Shown here piece after piece: positions 31,223-38,772 of a stretch of 64,000 bases of DNA. Both the position numbers and the translations under genes were made by a program. Source of the DNA: JAJFUV01 sp964384215. Lineage in GTDB: Bacteria; Acidobacteriota; Terriglobia; Bryobacterales; Bryobacteraceae. The notes under the pieces are model-generated. The model ran no database searches and had not been told where the DNA came from. It saw only the letters and a program-made list of their open reading frames with translations. Position 1 is the first letter of the stretch, and each line of letters opens with the position of its first letter. The stretch is taken from the NCBI GenBank assembly GCA_964384215.1, contig CAYLLB010000005.1, positions 62,001 to 126,000 on the forward strand, read 5' to 3'.

Positions 31223-31704
31223 AAAAGACTTTGCCGCACTACGGCCAGGAGGGAGAAGTGCGGATGGTGGACGTCGGCGGGAAACCGGATACGACGCGCA
31301 CGGCGCGGGCGCGGGCGTTCGTCACCATGCGCCCTTCCGTGCTGCGCCAGCTTGCCGGAAATCCCAAGGGCAATCCACTCGAAATTGCGCGCATCGCCGG
31401 CATCTCCGCCGCCAAACGCACCTCGGACTTGATCCCGCTCTGCCACCCGCTGCTTTTGTCGCACATCGACGTTGAGGCTGCCGTGCGCGCGCGCGGCATC
31501 GAAATCACCACCAGCGTGAGTTCCACCGGCCCCACTGGCGTCGAGATGGAGGCAATCACCGCCGCCGCCGTCGCCGCGCTCACCGTGTACGACATGACTA
31601 AGGCGCTCGACAAAGGCATCGAAATCCGTGAGATCGTCTTGCTCGAAAAGACCGGCGGCAAGAGCGGCAGCTACCGCCGCGCGACGTCGGGGAGGAAGAA
31701 ATGA
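31219..31704 (+). CDS. moaC: Cyclic pyranopterin monophosphate synthase
   Basis: Converts 3',8-cH2GTP to cyclic pyranopterin monophosphate. 161 residues, normal length. Signature segments are MVDVGGKPDTTRTA, SDLIPLCHPLLLSHI and GPTGVEMEAITAAAVAALTVYDMTKALDK; the last contains the conserved active-site Lys and Asp. ATGA overlaps with both neighbours. No moaA is present here. Confidence 0.96.
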   Translation: MKKTLPHYGQEGEVRMVDVGGKPDTTRTARARAFVTMRPSVLRQLAGNPKGNPLEIARIAGISAAKRTSDLIPLCHPLLLSHIDVEAAVRARGIEITTSVSSTGPTGVEMEAITAAAVAALTVYDMTKALDKGIEIREIVLLEKTGGKSGSYRRATSGRKK

Positions 31705-32183
31705 TCCGTGCCGCGGTGCTTACCATCAGCGATTCCTCTTTTGCCGGGCAGCGCGCCGACGCAAGCGGCCCGGCAGTGAAGAGCCGGCTCGAACAACTGG
31801 GCTGGGACGTGGCCATCACGGAGACCCTGCCCGACGAACAGGACCAGATTTCCGCACGGCTGCGGACACTGGCTGCGTTCGGCGAAATCCAGGTTGTTAT
31901 CACCACTGGCGGCACCGGCATCGCCGCGCGCGATGTGACGCCTGAGGCCACGCGCGAGGTGCTGGACCGGGAAATTCCCGGCCTGGCTGAACGCATGCGC
32001 GCCGAAGGCTGCCGGAAGACACCGATGGCCGCGCTCAGCCGCGCGGTGGCTGGGATCGCCGGAAAGTCGCTTATCATCAACCTGCCGGGGTCCCCCCGCG
32101 CTGCCGTCGAATCATTAGATGCTATCGTGGAATTAGTTCCCCACATGTTGGAACTCCTGGCGGGGAGGACCAGCCACGGCTAA
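31701..32183 (+). CDS. mogA: Molybdopterin adenylyltransferase family (MogA/MoaB)
   Basis: 160-residue single-domain MoCF protein that adenylylates molybdopterin before MoeA acts. Motifs: AAVLTISDSSFAG at the N-terminus, VVITTGGTGIAARDVTPEAT in the middle and LPGSPRAAVE near the end. GGAGG lies 5 nt before ATG, which overlaps the moaC stop by 4 bp. MoaB and MogA cannot be told apart firmly from sequence. Confidence 0.92.
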   Translation: MIRAAVLTISDSSFAGQRADASGPAVKSRLEQLGWDVAITETLPDEQDQISARLRTLAAFGEIQVVITTGGTGIAARDVTPEATREVLDREIPGLAERMRAEGCRKTPMAALSRAVAGIAGKSLIINLPGSPRAAVESLDAIVELVPHMLELLAGRTSHG

Positions 32184-32217
32184 GGCGGGAAACGCCGGAC
32201 CGGGCCACGGCGTCCAC

Positions 32218-32223
32218 TTTATT
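32218..32223 (+). promoter_or_regulatory. -10-like box (TTTATT) 7 nt before start
   Basis: AT-rich hexamer TTTATT followed by 7 nt and the ATG of the VWFA gene; no Shine-Dalgarno. Possible leaderless start; weak alone. Confidence 0.25.
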
Positions 32224-32230
32224 GACAGCC

Positions 32231-33286
32231 ATGAAGCCATTCTTATGGATATTGTTCGCCGGCACGATGCTGCTGGCGCAGGAAACTCAGCCCACTACTC
32301 CGTTCAAAACCACCGTGAACGTCGTGGTGGCGCCCACCGTCGTCACCGACAGCAGCGGTAACTTCATCAACGGCTTGCAGCCGCAGGAGTTCCGGCTTTA
32401 CGACAACGAATCGCTCCAGAACATCAAAGTTGAGGTGAGCTACATCCCCATCTCATTGGTGGTGGCGATTCAGGCGAACGCCGGGGCCGAGCCGGTGCTG
32501 GACAAGATCAAAACCATCGGACCGCTCATTGAAGGATTGATCGCCGGCGAACAGGGCGAGGTGGCTGTGCTCGCCTTCGACCATCGCCTCCGCGTGATGC
32601 AGGACTTCACCAACGACGGCAAGAAAGTCACCGACGCGATCAAGAAGATCAACGCCGGCAGCACAACCAGCCGCGTAGTGGATGCCGTCGGAGAGAGCGT
32701 GCGAATGTTGCGGCGCCGTCCGGCGGACCGGCGGCGCGTGATCCTGCTCATCGCCGAGACGCGCGATGGGGGTAGCGAGGGGCATGTGCGCGAGGTGATG
32801 ACCGAGGCGCAGATCAACAACATACAGGCCTACACCGTGAACATCAACCGCATGGTGACCACCTTGCTGGGCAAGCCGCAGCCGCCGCGGCCCGACGCAA
32901 TCCCGACCGCTGCCCGAACGCTGCCGCCGGGAGCTGCGGTTACTCCGACCACCGTGGCGGCTTTCGGCGGAGCCGGCATGTACGGCAACTACATCCCGAT
33001 GTTCGTGGAGATCTTCAAACAGGTGAAGGGCATCTTTGTGGCCAATCCGGCGGAAGTCCTCACCAGCTACACGGGAGGTAGGGAGTACTCCTTCAGCTCA
33101 AAACGGGGACTGGAGGATGCCCTGGCAAAGATCGGCGGCGAGCTGCACGCCCAGTACATCATCAGTTACAGTCCAAACAACAAGTTGGAAGGCGGCTTCC
33201 ACAACATCCGCGTCGTGGTCACGAGCAACCCGAAGGCCAGGGTGAGGACGCGGCCGGGTTACTGGATGGCCGCCGTCCCCGATTAA
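32231..33286 (+). CDS. Exported VWFA-related protein (acidobacterial type) with degenerate MIDAS
   Basis: 351 residues, signal peptide MKPFLWILFAGTMLLAQ. An N-terminal beta domain (FKTTVNVVVAPTVVTDSSGN) precedes a von Willebrand A-like fold. This arrangement matches the VWFA-related proteins numerous in Acidobacteriota. The usual DxSxS metal motif after beta-1 is replaced by VVAIQANAGAE, so the metal-dependent adhesion site is probably lost. The C-terminus (YIISYSPNNKLEGGFHNIRV) is typical. ATG 32231 chosen over TTG 32222 for the signal peptide. Function likely adhesive or structural. Confidence 0.85.
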   Translation: MKPFLWILFAGTMLLAQETQPTTPFKTTVNVVVAPTVVTDSSGNFINGLQPQEFRLYDNESLQNIKVEVSYIPISLVVAIQANAGAEPVLDKIKTIGPLIEGLIAGEQGEVAVLAFDHRLRVMQDFTNDGKKVTDAIKKINAGSTTSRVVDAVGESVRMLRRRPADRRRVILLIAETRDGGSEGHVREVMTEAQINNIQAYTVNINRMVTTLLGKPQPPRPDAIPTAARTLPPGAAVTPTTVAAFGGAGMYGNYIPMFVEIFKQVKGIFVANPAEVLTSYTGGREYSFSSKRGLEDALAKIGGELHAQYIISYSPNNKLEGGFHNIRVVVTSNPKARVRTRPGYWMAAVPD

Positions 33287-33307
33287 GAGCTTCAGCCGGC
33301 CCGGACG

Positions 33308-34015
33308 CTAGCTTCGCCTGCCCGCGCGGCGCCATACCCCCAGCCCGAGCATCAATCCGCCGCTCACCATCAGCAACCACGAGCCTGGTTCCGGCACGCC
33401 GGAACCCACGGTGTCCGGCACAGCGATGTAGTAGCTGGCGTTGTTATATGTGTCGTGACCTGCCAAGCCCTGGTTGTAAGCGTAATTCCAAATACCCGTA
33501 CCACCGCCAGCCACGCCGTCTTTGGCATAGAAATCGCCCCACATCGGCGCACGGAGCGAGTCGAAACTGATCATGCCAACGCCACCTGGCATAGCGTCGA
33601 ATTTGACGCCAGTGATGGAAGCTCCAGCGGGGAAACCTGGCTGTCCCGGATTGCCACCAAACGTCCCGAAAAACAGTTGCGGTATGTCGACCAAGTCGTA
33701 GGCCGCGTTGTAAACGCATTGGCTGCCAGCTGTGCAGTTGTCGCTCAGATCGAACACTACGTGGCTCAAGGCCTTTCCCGACAGACCGCCGAACGTGTAT
33801 TCGTAATGGTACACACCTGCTTCCAGAACAATATTCCAACTGATAGAGAAGTTATCCCAGAGTCCGTTGCCCACCATGCCGGCTGACGGGGCCGAGCGGG
33901 TACCGGTCCACTCAGACTCGCTCACCGTGCTTCCGTACACCGATAAAGGGGTCGCGGCACACGTTGACACAAGTAAGAGCGATAGGGCCGCCGCCATCAA
34001 GTAGTTCTTGGGCAT
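33308..34015 (-). CDS. PEP-CTERM sorted surface/exopolysaccharide protein
   Basis: 235 residues. Signal peptide MPKNYLMAAALSLLLVSTCA, a beta-rich body with many Gly/Tyr/Asn, and the C-terminal sorting signal VPEPGSWLLMVSGGLMLGLGVWRRAGRR: the PEP motif, a hydrophobic helix and an Arg cluster. Such proteins are processed by an exosortase, which is not in this window. ATG 34015 is preferred to 34042, which would put an Arg-rich run before the signal. GGAGGAG lies further upstream than usual. Confidence 0.88.
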   Translation of the reverse strand: MPKNYLMAAALSLLLVSTCAATPLSVYGSTVSESEWTGTRSAPSAGMVGNGLWDNFSISWNIVLEAGVYHYEYTFGGLSGKALSHVVFDLSDNCTAGSQCVYNAAYDLVDIPQLFFGTFGGNPGQPGFPAGASITGVKFDAMPGGVGMISFDSLRAPMWGDFYAKDGVAGGGTGIWNYAYNQGLAGHDTYNNASYYIAVPDTVGSGVPEPGSWLLMVSGGLMLGLGVWRRAGRRS

Positions 34016-34104
34016 AGTCAAACGCTTTCTCCTCCTCCTCAAATCTAAGCAGCGGTCCTGTACCGAGCCATGGCTTGCTGGTACTGGAACTAGCTCAATA
34101 AGTC

Positions 34105-34617
34105 CTAGGAATGCGGCCGCAAAAGCGTTCTAGTACTATGTGCTGTACGGTGGGCGCGGTCCCGTCGCGGGGCGAATCCATCGCGGAAACGAAGGTTCGC
34201 CACCAGGTTGCGTACCAGCTTCTCGATGTTGTCTCGCGCCGCGCGGTGGGAAGCCAATGGCTCGCCCGCGGGATCGGCCACTTGCCACTCCAGCAGGGTG
34301 CCCGCGCCGGCGAAGGCCATGGACCGGCCGGTCATGTTTACGACTAGATCGAAAGCCGACAAGTCATAGCCCGAAACGAGGCGCGGCGTGCGTTTCCTGA
34401 TGGGGATGTTCTTCTCAGCCATGGCGCGGCGGGTGAGGCTGGAAATCCCCCGGGATGGGAGAATGCCGGCGCTGTGGGCAACCAGGATGTCCCCGCCGAA
34501 GGAGCGGGCAAAAGCCTCCGCCATAGGGCTGCGGCAGGAGTTTCCCAGGCACACGAAGAGGACGCGGCGACGGCCTCTCCGGCGCCGCCAGACTTCGAGC
34601 CAGCGCAAGATTCCCAA
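34105..34617 (-). CDS. Low-molecular-weight protein tyrosine phosphatase
   Basis: Dephosphorylates tyrosine, often on exopolysaccharide kinases; arsenate reductase is a related activity. Seen: CLGNSCRS, the CX5R phosphate loop at Cys23-Arg29 from the chosen start, and the general-acid region WQVADPAGEP. About 170 residues. The start is uncertain: TTG 34617 is the nearest in-frame start before the phosphatase fold, and 47 bp after the MEMO-gene stop. No ATG lies close, and no good Shine-Dalgarno is seen. The Arg-rich N-terminus (RRRRGRRR) is unusual. Confidence 0.8.
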   Translation of the reverse strand: MGILRWLEVWRRRRGRRRVLFVCLGNSCRSPMAEAFARSFGGDILVAHSAGILPSRGISSLTRRAMAEKNIPIRKRTPRLVSGYDLSAFDLVVNMTGRSMAFAGAGTLLEWQVADPAGEPLASHRAARDNIEKLVRNLVANLRFRDGFAPRRDRAHRTAHSTRTLLRPHS

Positions 34618-34664
34618 GGGAATAAGTGAGTTCGCGCGCCTGGAATTCTCCCGCCGGATCGCGG

Positions 34665-35891
34665 CTAGGATTCGGTGCGGAAGTGCAGCGCGGCGCAGCT
34701 TACCATGCTTTCCCCGTCGATATTCCACTGCTGGTAAGCGGCCACGGCGGCCCGCACCCGCGGCACGGCTTTCAGGAAGAGGTAAAGAGAACTCGCTCCG
34801 CACCACTTCAGGTCATCGCGCGACTCCGTGAGCTGACGCCAGAACCCGGCGGCGTCGCCCGCGCAGATGCGGTCCAGGCAGGCATGGTCCAGGGCTTCTA
34901 CCCGCCTCGCTGGCTCTTCCGCCGCCTGGACGGCGAATTCGTCGCCGTAGCGGCGCCCCACGTGCGCCAAGTCGATGCCCAGCACCCAGAACAGGTGTTC
35001 CGCCTCGCGCTCGGCCAATCCGGCCAGCGCCTCGAACACTCGTTGCACGCCGGGGGCATCCTCGGGCACTCCGTCCTTGCCCCGTCCGCAGGAGAAGGGG
35101 CCCACCAGGATGGGAAGGATGCGGACGCCGGCTCCGAACAAATGCTGGAGGAAGAGAACCTGGAACTCGATGGAATGCTCCGTGCTGTGGCAATAGTCTT
35201 CCAGTTCCGCGCCTGAGCCGCAATCCGCAGCCAGACGCTCGACCAATCCGGCTTCGGTGGCCGCAGTTCCCAAGGGCGTAACGAAAGGCTTCCGCGTAAG
35301 CCCTAGCCTGTCGGGCTCGCCCACATGGGAGGTGCCCAGGATGACGAAGATTCTATCTCGATATTCCGGCGAAACCGCGCCGTAAGCCGCGCGGTAACAA
35401 TCCGAGGCACCGTCAAAGCTCGCATGCGGTGCCGCAATGCCAGCGAGTGGCCGCGCTGGCCCGCCGTGTGAGGCACTACCATCGAGATAGCCGTCCAGCA
35501 TCCGGCGGAGTTCGCCCGCGTCTTCCGGATAGGACTCGCCCGCATGGGCCGGTTCACGTACGCCCGCCTCGGCAAACTCCTGGCGGCACCTGCGGCGCGC
35601 CTCCTCGTAAGTCTCGTCTTCCAGAAACGCCGCGTCGGCAAGGGCCCGCGCCAGGCTGTCCCCGGCCTCGCCCGCCCGGACGTCGCCGGTCAGACGCACC
35701 AGGAACTGGTGCAGGTCCAGGTCGCTCGATTGGGCGTCGAACAGCCGCAGGCACTCGACCAGGAACGGTGGAATGATGAGCGTGGCCGTCGAGTATCGGT
35801 ACGGATCGCGGATCAGCAGACCCGGCCGATCCGGAACCGGCGACGGCAGGAATTCCAAATCCATTCGCAGCCGGGGCAATATCCGCGCCAT
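34665..35891 (-). CDS. MEMO-family protein (AmmeMemoRadiSam system protein B-like) with N-terminal extension
   Basis: 408 residues. Residues about 1-110 form a helical domain without clear family. From about 115 the MEMO fold follows: AHAGESYPEDAGELRRML, IAAPHASFDGA, FVILGTSHVG, and HSTEHSIEFQVLFLQHL, where the histidines are the likely metal ligands. MEMO proteins are linked to extradiol-dioxygenase-like folds; bacterial members accompany a radical SAM protein and an AMMECR1 protein, neither found in the window. ATG 35891 chosen. A phosphatase gene follows on the same strand. Confidence 0.85.
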   Translation of the reverse strand: MARILPRLRMDLEFLPSPVPDRPGLLIRDPYRYSTATLIIPPFLVECLRLFDAQSSDLDLHQFLVRLTGDVRAGEAGDSLARALADAAFLEDETYEEARRRCRQEFAEAGVREPAHAGESYPEDAGELRRMLDGYLDGSASHGGPARPLAGIAAPHASFDGASDCYRAAYGAVSPEYRDRIFVILGTSHVGEPDRLGLTRKPFVTPLGTAATEAGLVERLAADCGSGAELEDYCHSTEHSIEFQVLFLQHLFGAGVRILPILVGPFSCGRGKDGVPEDAPGVQRVFEALAGLAEREAEHLFWVLGIDLAHVGRRYGDEFAVQAAEEPARRVEALDHACLDRICAGDAAGFWRQLTESRDDLKWCGASSLYLFLKAVPRVRAAVAAYQQWNIDGESMVSCAALHFRTES

Positions 35892-35939
35892 ATTTTCATC
35901 ATAGCTGTCTCGGCGTTTCCATTTTCTGACGTGCGCGGT

Positions 35940-35945
35940 TAGGAT
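35940..35945 (+). promoter_or_regulatory. -10-like box (TAGGAT) 7 nt before start
   Basis: TAGGAT followed by 7 nt and the ATG at 35953, with a weak TTTCCA -35 candidate 18 bp upstream and no Shine-Dalgarno. Suggests a leaderless message. Confidence 0.35.
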
Positions 35946-35952
35946 AAGCTCT

Positions 35953-38301
35953 ATGACCTCTCGCCTTGCCCAGATGACAGCCCTCGCGGCTCTCGTGTTC
36001 TCCCGCGTGCCGGCGCCAGCACAGACCTTCAATGGCTCCGCTACCTTGGACGAAGCGATCGAGCAAGCCATCACGGACAACCAGATTCCCGGCGCAGTGC
36101 TCCTGGTGGCCCACAAGGGGCAGGTCCTGCACCGCAAGGCCTACGGCGCGCGCGCACTCGTGCCGGTCCGGGAGGAGATGACGCTGGACACCATCTTTGA
36201 CGCCGCCTCGCTCACCAAGGTAGTGGCCACGACGAGCGCCGTTCTCAAGCTGGTCGAGAAGGGCAAGATCCGCCTCAACGACCGCGTCACAACATACCTG
36301 CCCGAATTCCAGGGAGGCAAGAGCGAGATCACGATCCGATTGCTGTTGACTCACTTCTCCGGCCTCCGGCCTGATCTCGACCTCGTCCCGGCGTGGAGCG
36401 GCTATGAGACCGGCGTCCAGAAAGCGCTGGCAGACGTACCGGTGGCGCAGCCGGGGGAGCGCTTCATCTATAGCGATATCAATTTCATCCTGCTCGGGGA
36501 AATCGTGCGTAAAATAAGCGGCCGGCCGCTCGACGAATTTGTCCGCGATCAGGTCTTCGCACCGCTGGGAATGACCGAAACCATGTTCCGCCCACCAGCC
36601 GAACTCCGCCCGCGCATTGCGCCGACCGAGTGGCTCAAGGGCGAAGAAGCGCCGCTGCGCGGCATTGTGCACGATGAAACCACGCGTTTCATGGGCGGAG
36701 TGGCAGGCCACGCGGGCCTGTTCACCACGGCTGACGACCTGCTGAAGTTCGCGGAGATGATGCTGGGAATGGGCGAACGCAAGGGAGTGCGGATTTTCAG
36801 CCCTCTGGGGGTTCGCAAGTTCACCTCGCCCGCCTCGCCCGCCGATCAGCCCATACTGCGCGGCCTGGGCTGGGACATCGATTCGCCCTTTTCCGGCAAC
36901 CGCGGCGACCTGTTTCCGATCGGCTCTTACGGCCACACCGGATTCACGGGAACATCGTTGTGGATCGACCCGGCAACTCAGACGGTCGTGATCCTGCTCA
37001 GCAACGGTGTGCACCCCACACGGAGGCCAGCCACCACCCCGCTGCGAGGCAAGGTGGCCACAATAACCGCCGCCGCCCTGGGTATCGATGCACCTGGGGT
37101 AGCGATCACGGGTTACAACGAGACCCTGGCGGGGGCGGGCGTTCATCGCAATGTGGCCCGCACGGCCGAAGTGCTTACCGGTCTGGATGTCCTGGCCGCC
37201 CGGAAATTCGAGACGCTGACGGGAAAGCGCGTGGGTCTCGTCACCAACCAGACGGGCCTGGCCCGCGACGGGCGGCGAAACCTGGACCTGATGCTCGCCA
37301 GCGGTGTGAAGGTGACTGCCCTGTTTTCCCCGGAACACGGCATCGCCGGAACGCTGGATCAGGAGCACATCGCAAATTCCACCGACACAGCCACAAGAAT
37401 CCCGGTGTACAGCCTTTATTCGGGCAAGTCCCGGCGGCCGACGGCCAAAATGTTGAAGAATGTGGACGTTCTGGTCTTCGACATTCAGGACGTAGGCGCG
37501 CGCTTCTATACCTACATTTCCACCATGGTCTATGCGATGGAGGAGGCCGCGAAACGCAGGATCCGGTTCATTGTTCTTGATCGCCCGAACCCCATTACGG
37601 GAGTCCACGTTGAAGGGCCGATGCTCGAACCCGGGCTGGAATCCTTCGTCGGCTGCTTCCCCATGCCGGTGCGACACGGCATGACGGTGGGCGAACTGGC
37701 GCGCATGTATGCGGGGGAGAAGAAGCTGAAGCTGGCCCTGGAGGTGGTGGCCATGAAAGGCTGGCAGCGCGGCGATTGGCTAGACTCAACGGGCCTCGCG
37801 TGGGTGAATCCCAGCCCCAACCTCCGCAGCCTGAACGCAGCCCTGCTCTATCCTGGAGTGGCGCTGTTGGAATACTCCACGAATTACTCGGTGGGGCGAG
37901 GAACCGACGCCCCCTTCGAGCAGTTGGGAGCCGATTGGATCAAGGGACCGGAACTGGCTGCGTATCTCAACCGCAGGTTGATACCCGGCGTGCGCGCATA
38001 CCCAACGCGTTTTACGCCTTCCAGTTCAAACTTCGCCGGCAAGGAAATAGAGGGAATCCGGCTGGTGATTACCAACCGTGAGTCATTCAATAGCACCCGC
38101 TTCGGCTTGGAACTCGCCGCTGCTCTGGAGAAGCTTTACCCAGGCAAGATCCAGCTTGCGGCTAACGAGAGGCTGATTGCAAACCGGAGAATTATCAAGC
38201 AGATGGAGGCTGGGCGCGACCCGCGACTGATCGCACTTGAACAGGACGAGGAAATAAAGACGTTCCTCGCCCGGCGCGAGCAGCACCTTCTCTACAAGTG
38301 A
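35953..38301 (+). CDS. Fusion: serine beta-lactamase/penicillin-binding fold plus NamZ exo-beta-N-acetylmuramidase (DUF1343, GH171)
   Basis: 782 residues, exported (N-terminal hydrophobic stretch LAQMTALAALVFSRVPAPAQ). Domain 1 (about 30-385) is a class C beta-lactamase-like serine hydrolase: SLTK (Ser86-Lys89), IYSDIN (Tyr174 region), and SYGHTGFTG as the third motif. Domain 2 (about 410-782) is the DUF1343/NamZ fold: VGLVTNQTGL, FSPEHGIAG, VFDIQDVGARFYTY, LDRPNPITG. NamZ releases terminal MurNAc from peptidoglycan; the hydrolase could act on the peptide or as a carboxypeptidase/esterase. The pairing suggests wall-fragment breakdown in one exported protein (inference). Confidence 0.93.
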   Translation: MTSRLAQMTALAALVFSRVPAPAQTFNGSATLDEAIEQAITDNQIPGAVLLVAHKGQVLHRKAYGARALVPVREEMTLDTIFDAASLTKVVATTSAVLKLVEKGKIRLNDRVTTYLPEFQGGKSEITIRLLLTHFSGLRPDLDLVPAWSGYETGVQKALADVPVAQPGERFIYSDINFILLGEIVRKISGRPLDEFVRDQVFAPLGMTETMFRPPAELRPRIAPTEWLKGEEAPLRGIVHDETTRFMGGVAGHAGLFTTADDLLKFAEMMLGMGERKGVRIFSPLGVRKFTSPASPADQPILRGLGWDIDSPFSGNRGDLFPIGSYGHTGFTGTSLWIDPATQTVVILLSNGVHPTRRPATTPLRGKVATITAAALGIDAPGVAITGYNETLAGAGVHRNVARTAEVLTGLDVLAARKFETLTGKRVGLVTNQTGLARDGRRNLDLMLASGVKVTALFSPEHGIAGTLDQEHIANSTDTATRIPVYSLYSGKSRRPTAKMLKNVDVLVFDIQDVGARFYTYISTMVYAMEEAAKRRIRFIVLDRPNPITGVHVEGPMLEPGLESFVGCFPMPVRHGMTVGELARMYAGEKKLKLALEVVAMKGWQRGDWLDSTGLAWVNPSPNLRSLNAALLYPGVALLEYSTNYSVGRGTDAPFEQLGADWIKGPELAAYLNRRLIPGVRAYPTRFTPSSSNFAGKEIEGIRLVITNRESFNSTRFGLELAAALEKLYPGKIQLAANERLIANRRIIKQMEAGRDPRLIALEQDEEIKTFLARREQHLLYK

Positions 38302-38303
38302 AA

Positions 38304-38339
38304 CCGGGGGCGAACAGGCTTGCCCCCGGCTTTAACTTT
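38304..38339. terminator. Rho-independent terminator, probably bidirectional
   Basis: Perfect 8-bp GC stem CCGGGGGC / GCCCCCGG with a 10-nt loop directly after the fusion gene stop, followed by CTTTAACTTT on the plus strand and by TTTCACTTG on the minus strand. It sits between two convergent genes. Confidence 0.75.
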
Positions 38340-38544
38340 ACGCGGCTGCGGTCTTGGTGGCCGGGGCTTTCCCCTTAACTGCGGGCGCCGGCGGGTGGTT
38401 CTTCTTTCGGATCTCCGCCAGCCAGGCGGGCGGCCGCCCCCGGCGCCTGCCACGGCCCTGTACTAAATGTTCCAGAGTCAGGATGGCTTCGTCGATTTGC
38501 TCCCGCTCCTGCCTCAATTCCTCGAGAATCTTTGTGATATCCAT
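38338..38544 (-). CDS. Small AT-hook-like protein, 68 aa
   Basis: Begins with a short acidic helix (MDITKILEELRQEREQIDEAILTLEHL, heptad-like, possible dimerisation), followed by GRGRRRGRPPAWLAEIRKK with the Arg-Gly-Arg-Pro core of AT-hooks, and ends in a Lys/Ala/Pro tail. It could be a nucleoid-associated or minor-groove-binding protein (inference). GGAG lies 6-7 nt before ATG 38544, supporting a real gene. The stop codon lies inside the terminator shared with the fusion gene. Confidence 0.75.
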   Translation of the reverse strand: MDITKILEELRQEREQIDEAILTLEHLVQGRGRRRGRPPAWLAEIRKKNHPPAPAVKGKAPATKTAAA

Positions 38545-38665
38545 GCAAGCTCCAAGAGAGTTGCGCTGTCGGATGCCGCCCGTTCCACTTTCGGAACGCT
38601 CTTGCGGTCATCATCAGCTTTCCCATTTGTTGTTTTACCCCAAGTTGGAGCGCTTTTCAAGAGTC

Positions 38666-38685
38666 TTGTTCTGTTTTCAGAACAA
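38666..38685. repeat. 8-bp perfect inverted repeat, possible operator
   Basis: TTGTTCTG and CAGAACAA are separated by TTTT, 122 bp upstream of the small AT-hook gene and 88 bp after the APC permease stop. No T-run follows on either strand in the right place, so a regulatory site is likelier than a terminator. Confidence 0.4.
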
Positions 38686-38772
38686 AAAAGTGAAAATCTA
38701 GCATTTCGGGAGGGCAATCGGAAACGCTTCCCGCCCCGAAACGGCGGCGCCGGGCGCAGCGGACGGCTTCTT

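Noticed and set aside
35899..37677. 592-codon frame antisense to the beta-lactamase/NamZ fusion
   Set aside because: No family similarity and fully covered by a well-supported gene.
38666..38685. Inverted repeat read as LexA box or terminator
   Set aside because: The spacing does not match known LexA boxes, and neither strand has a T-run after the stem.
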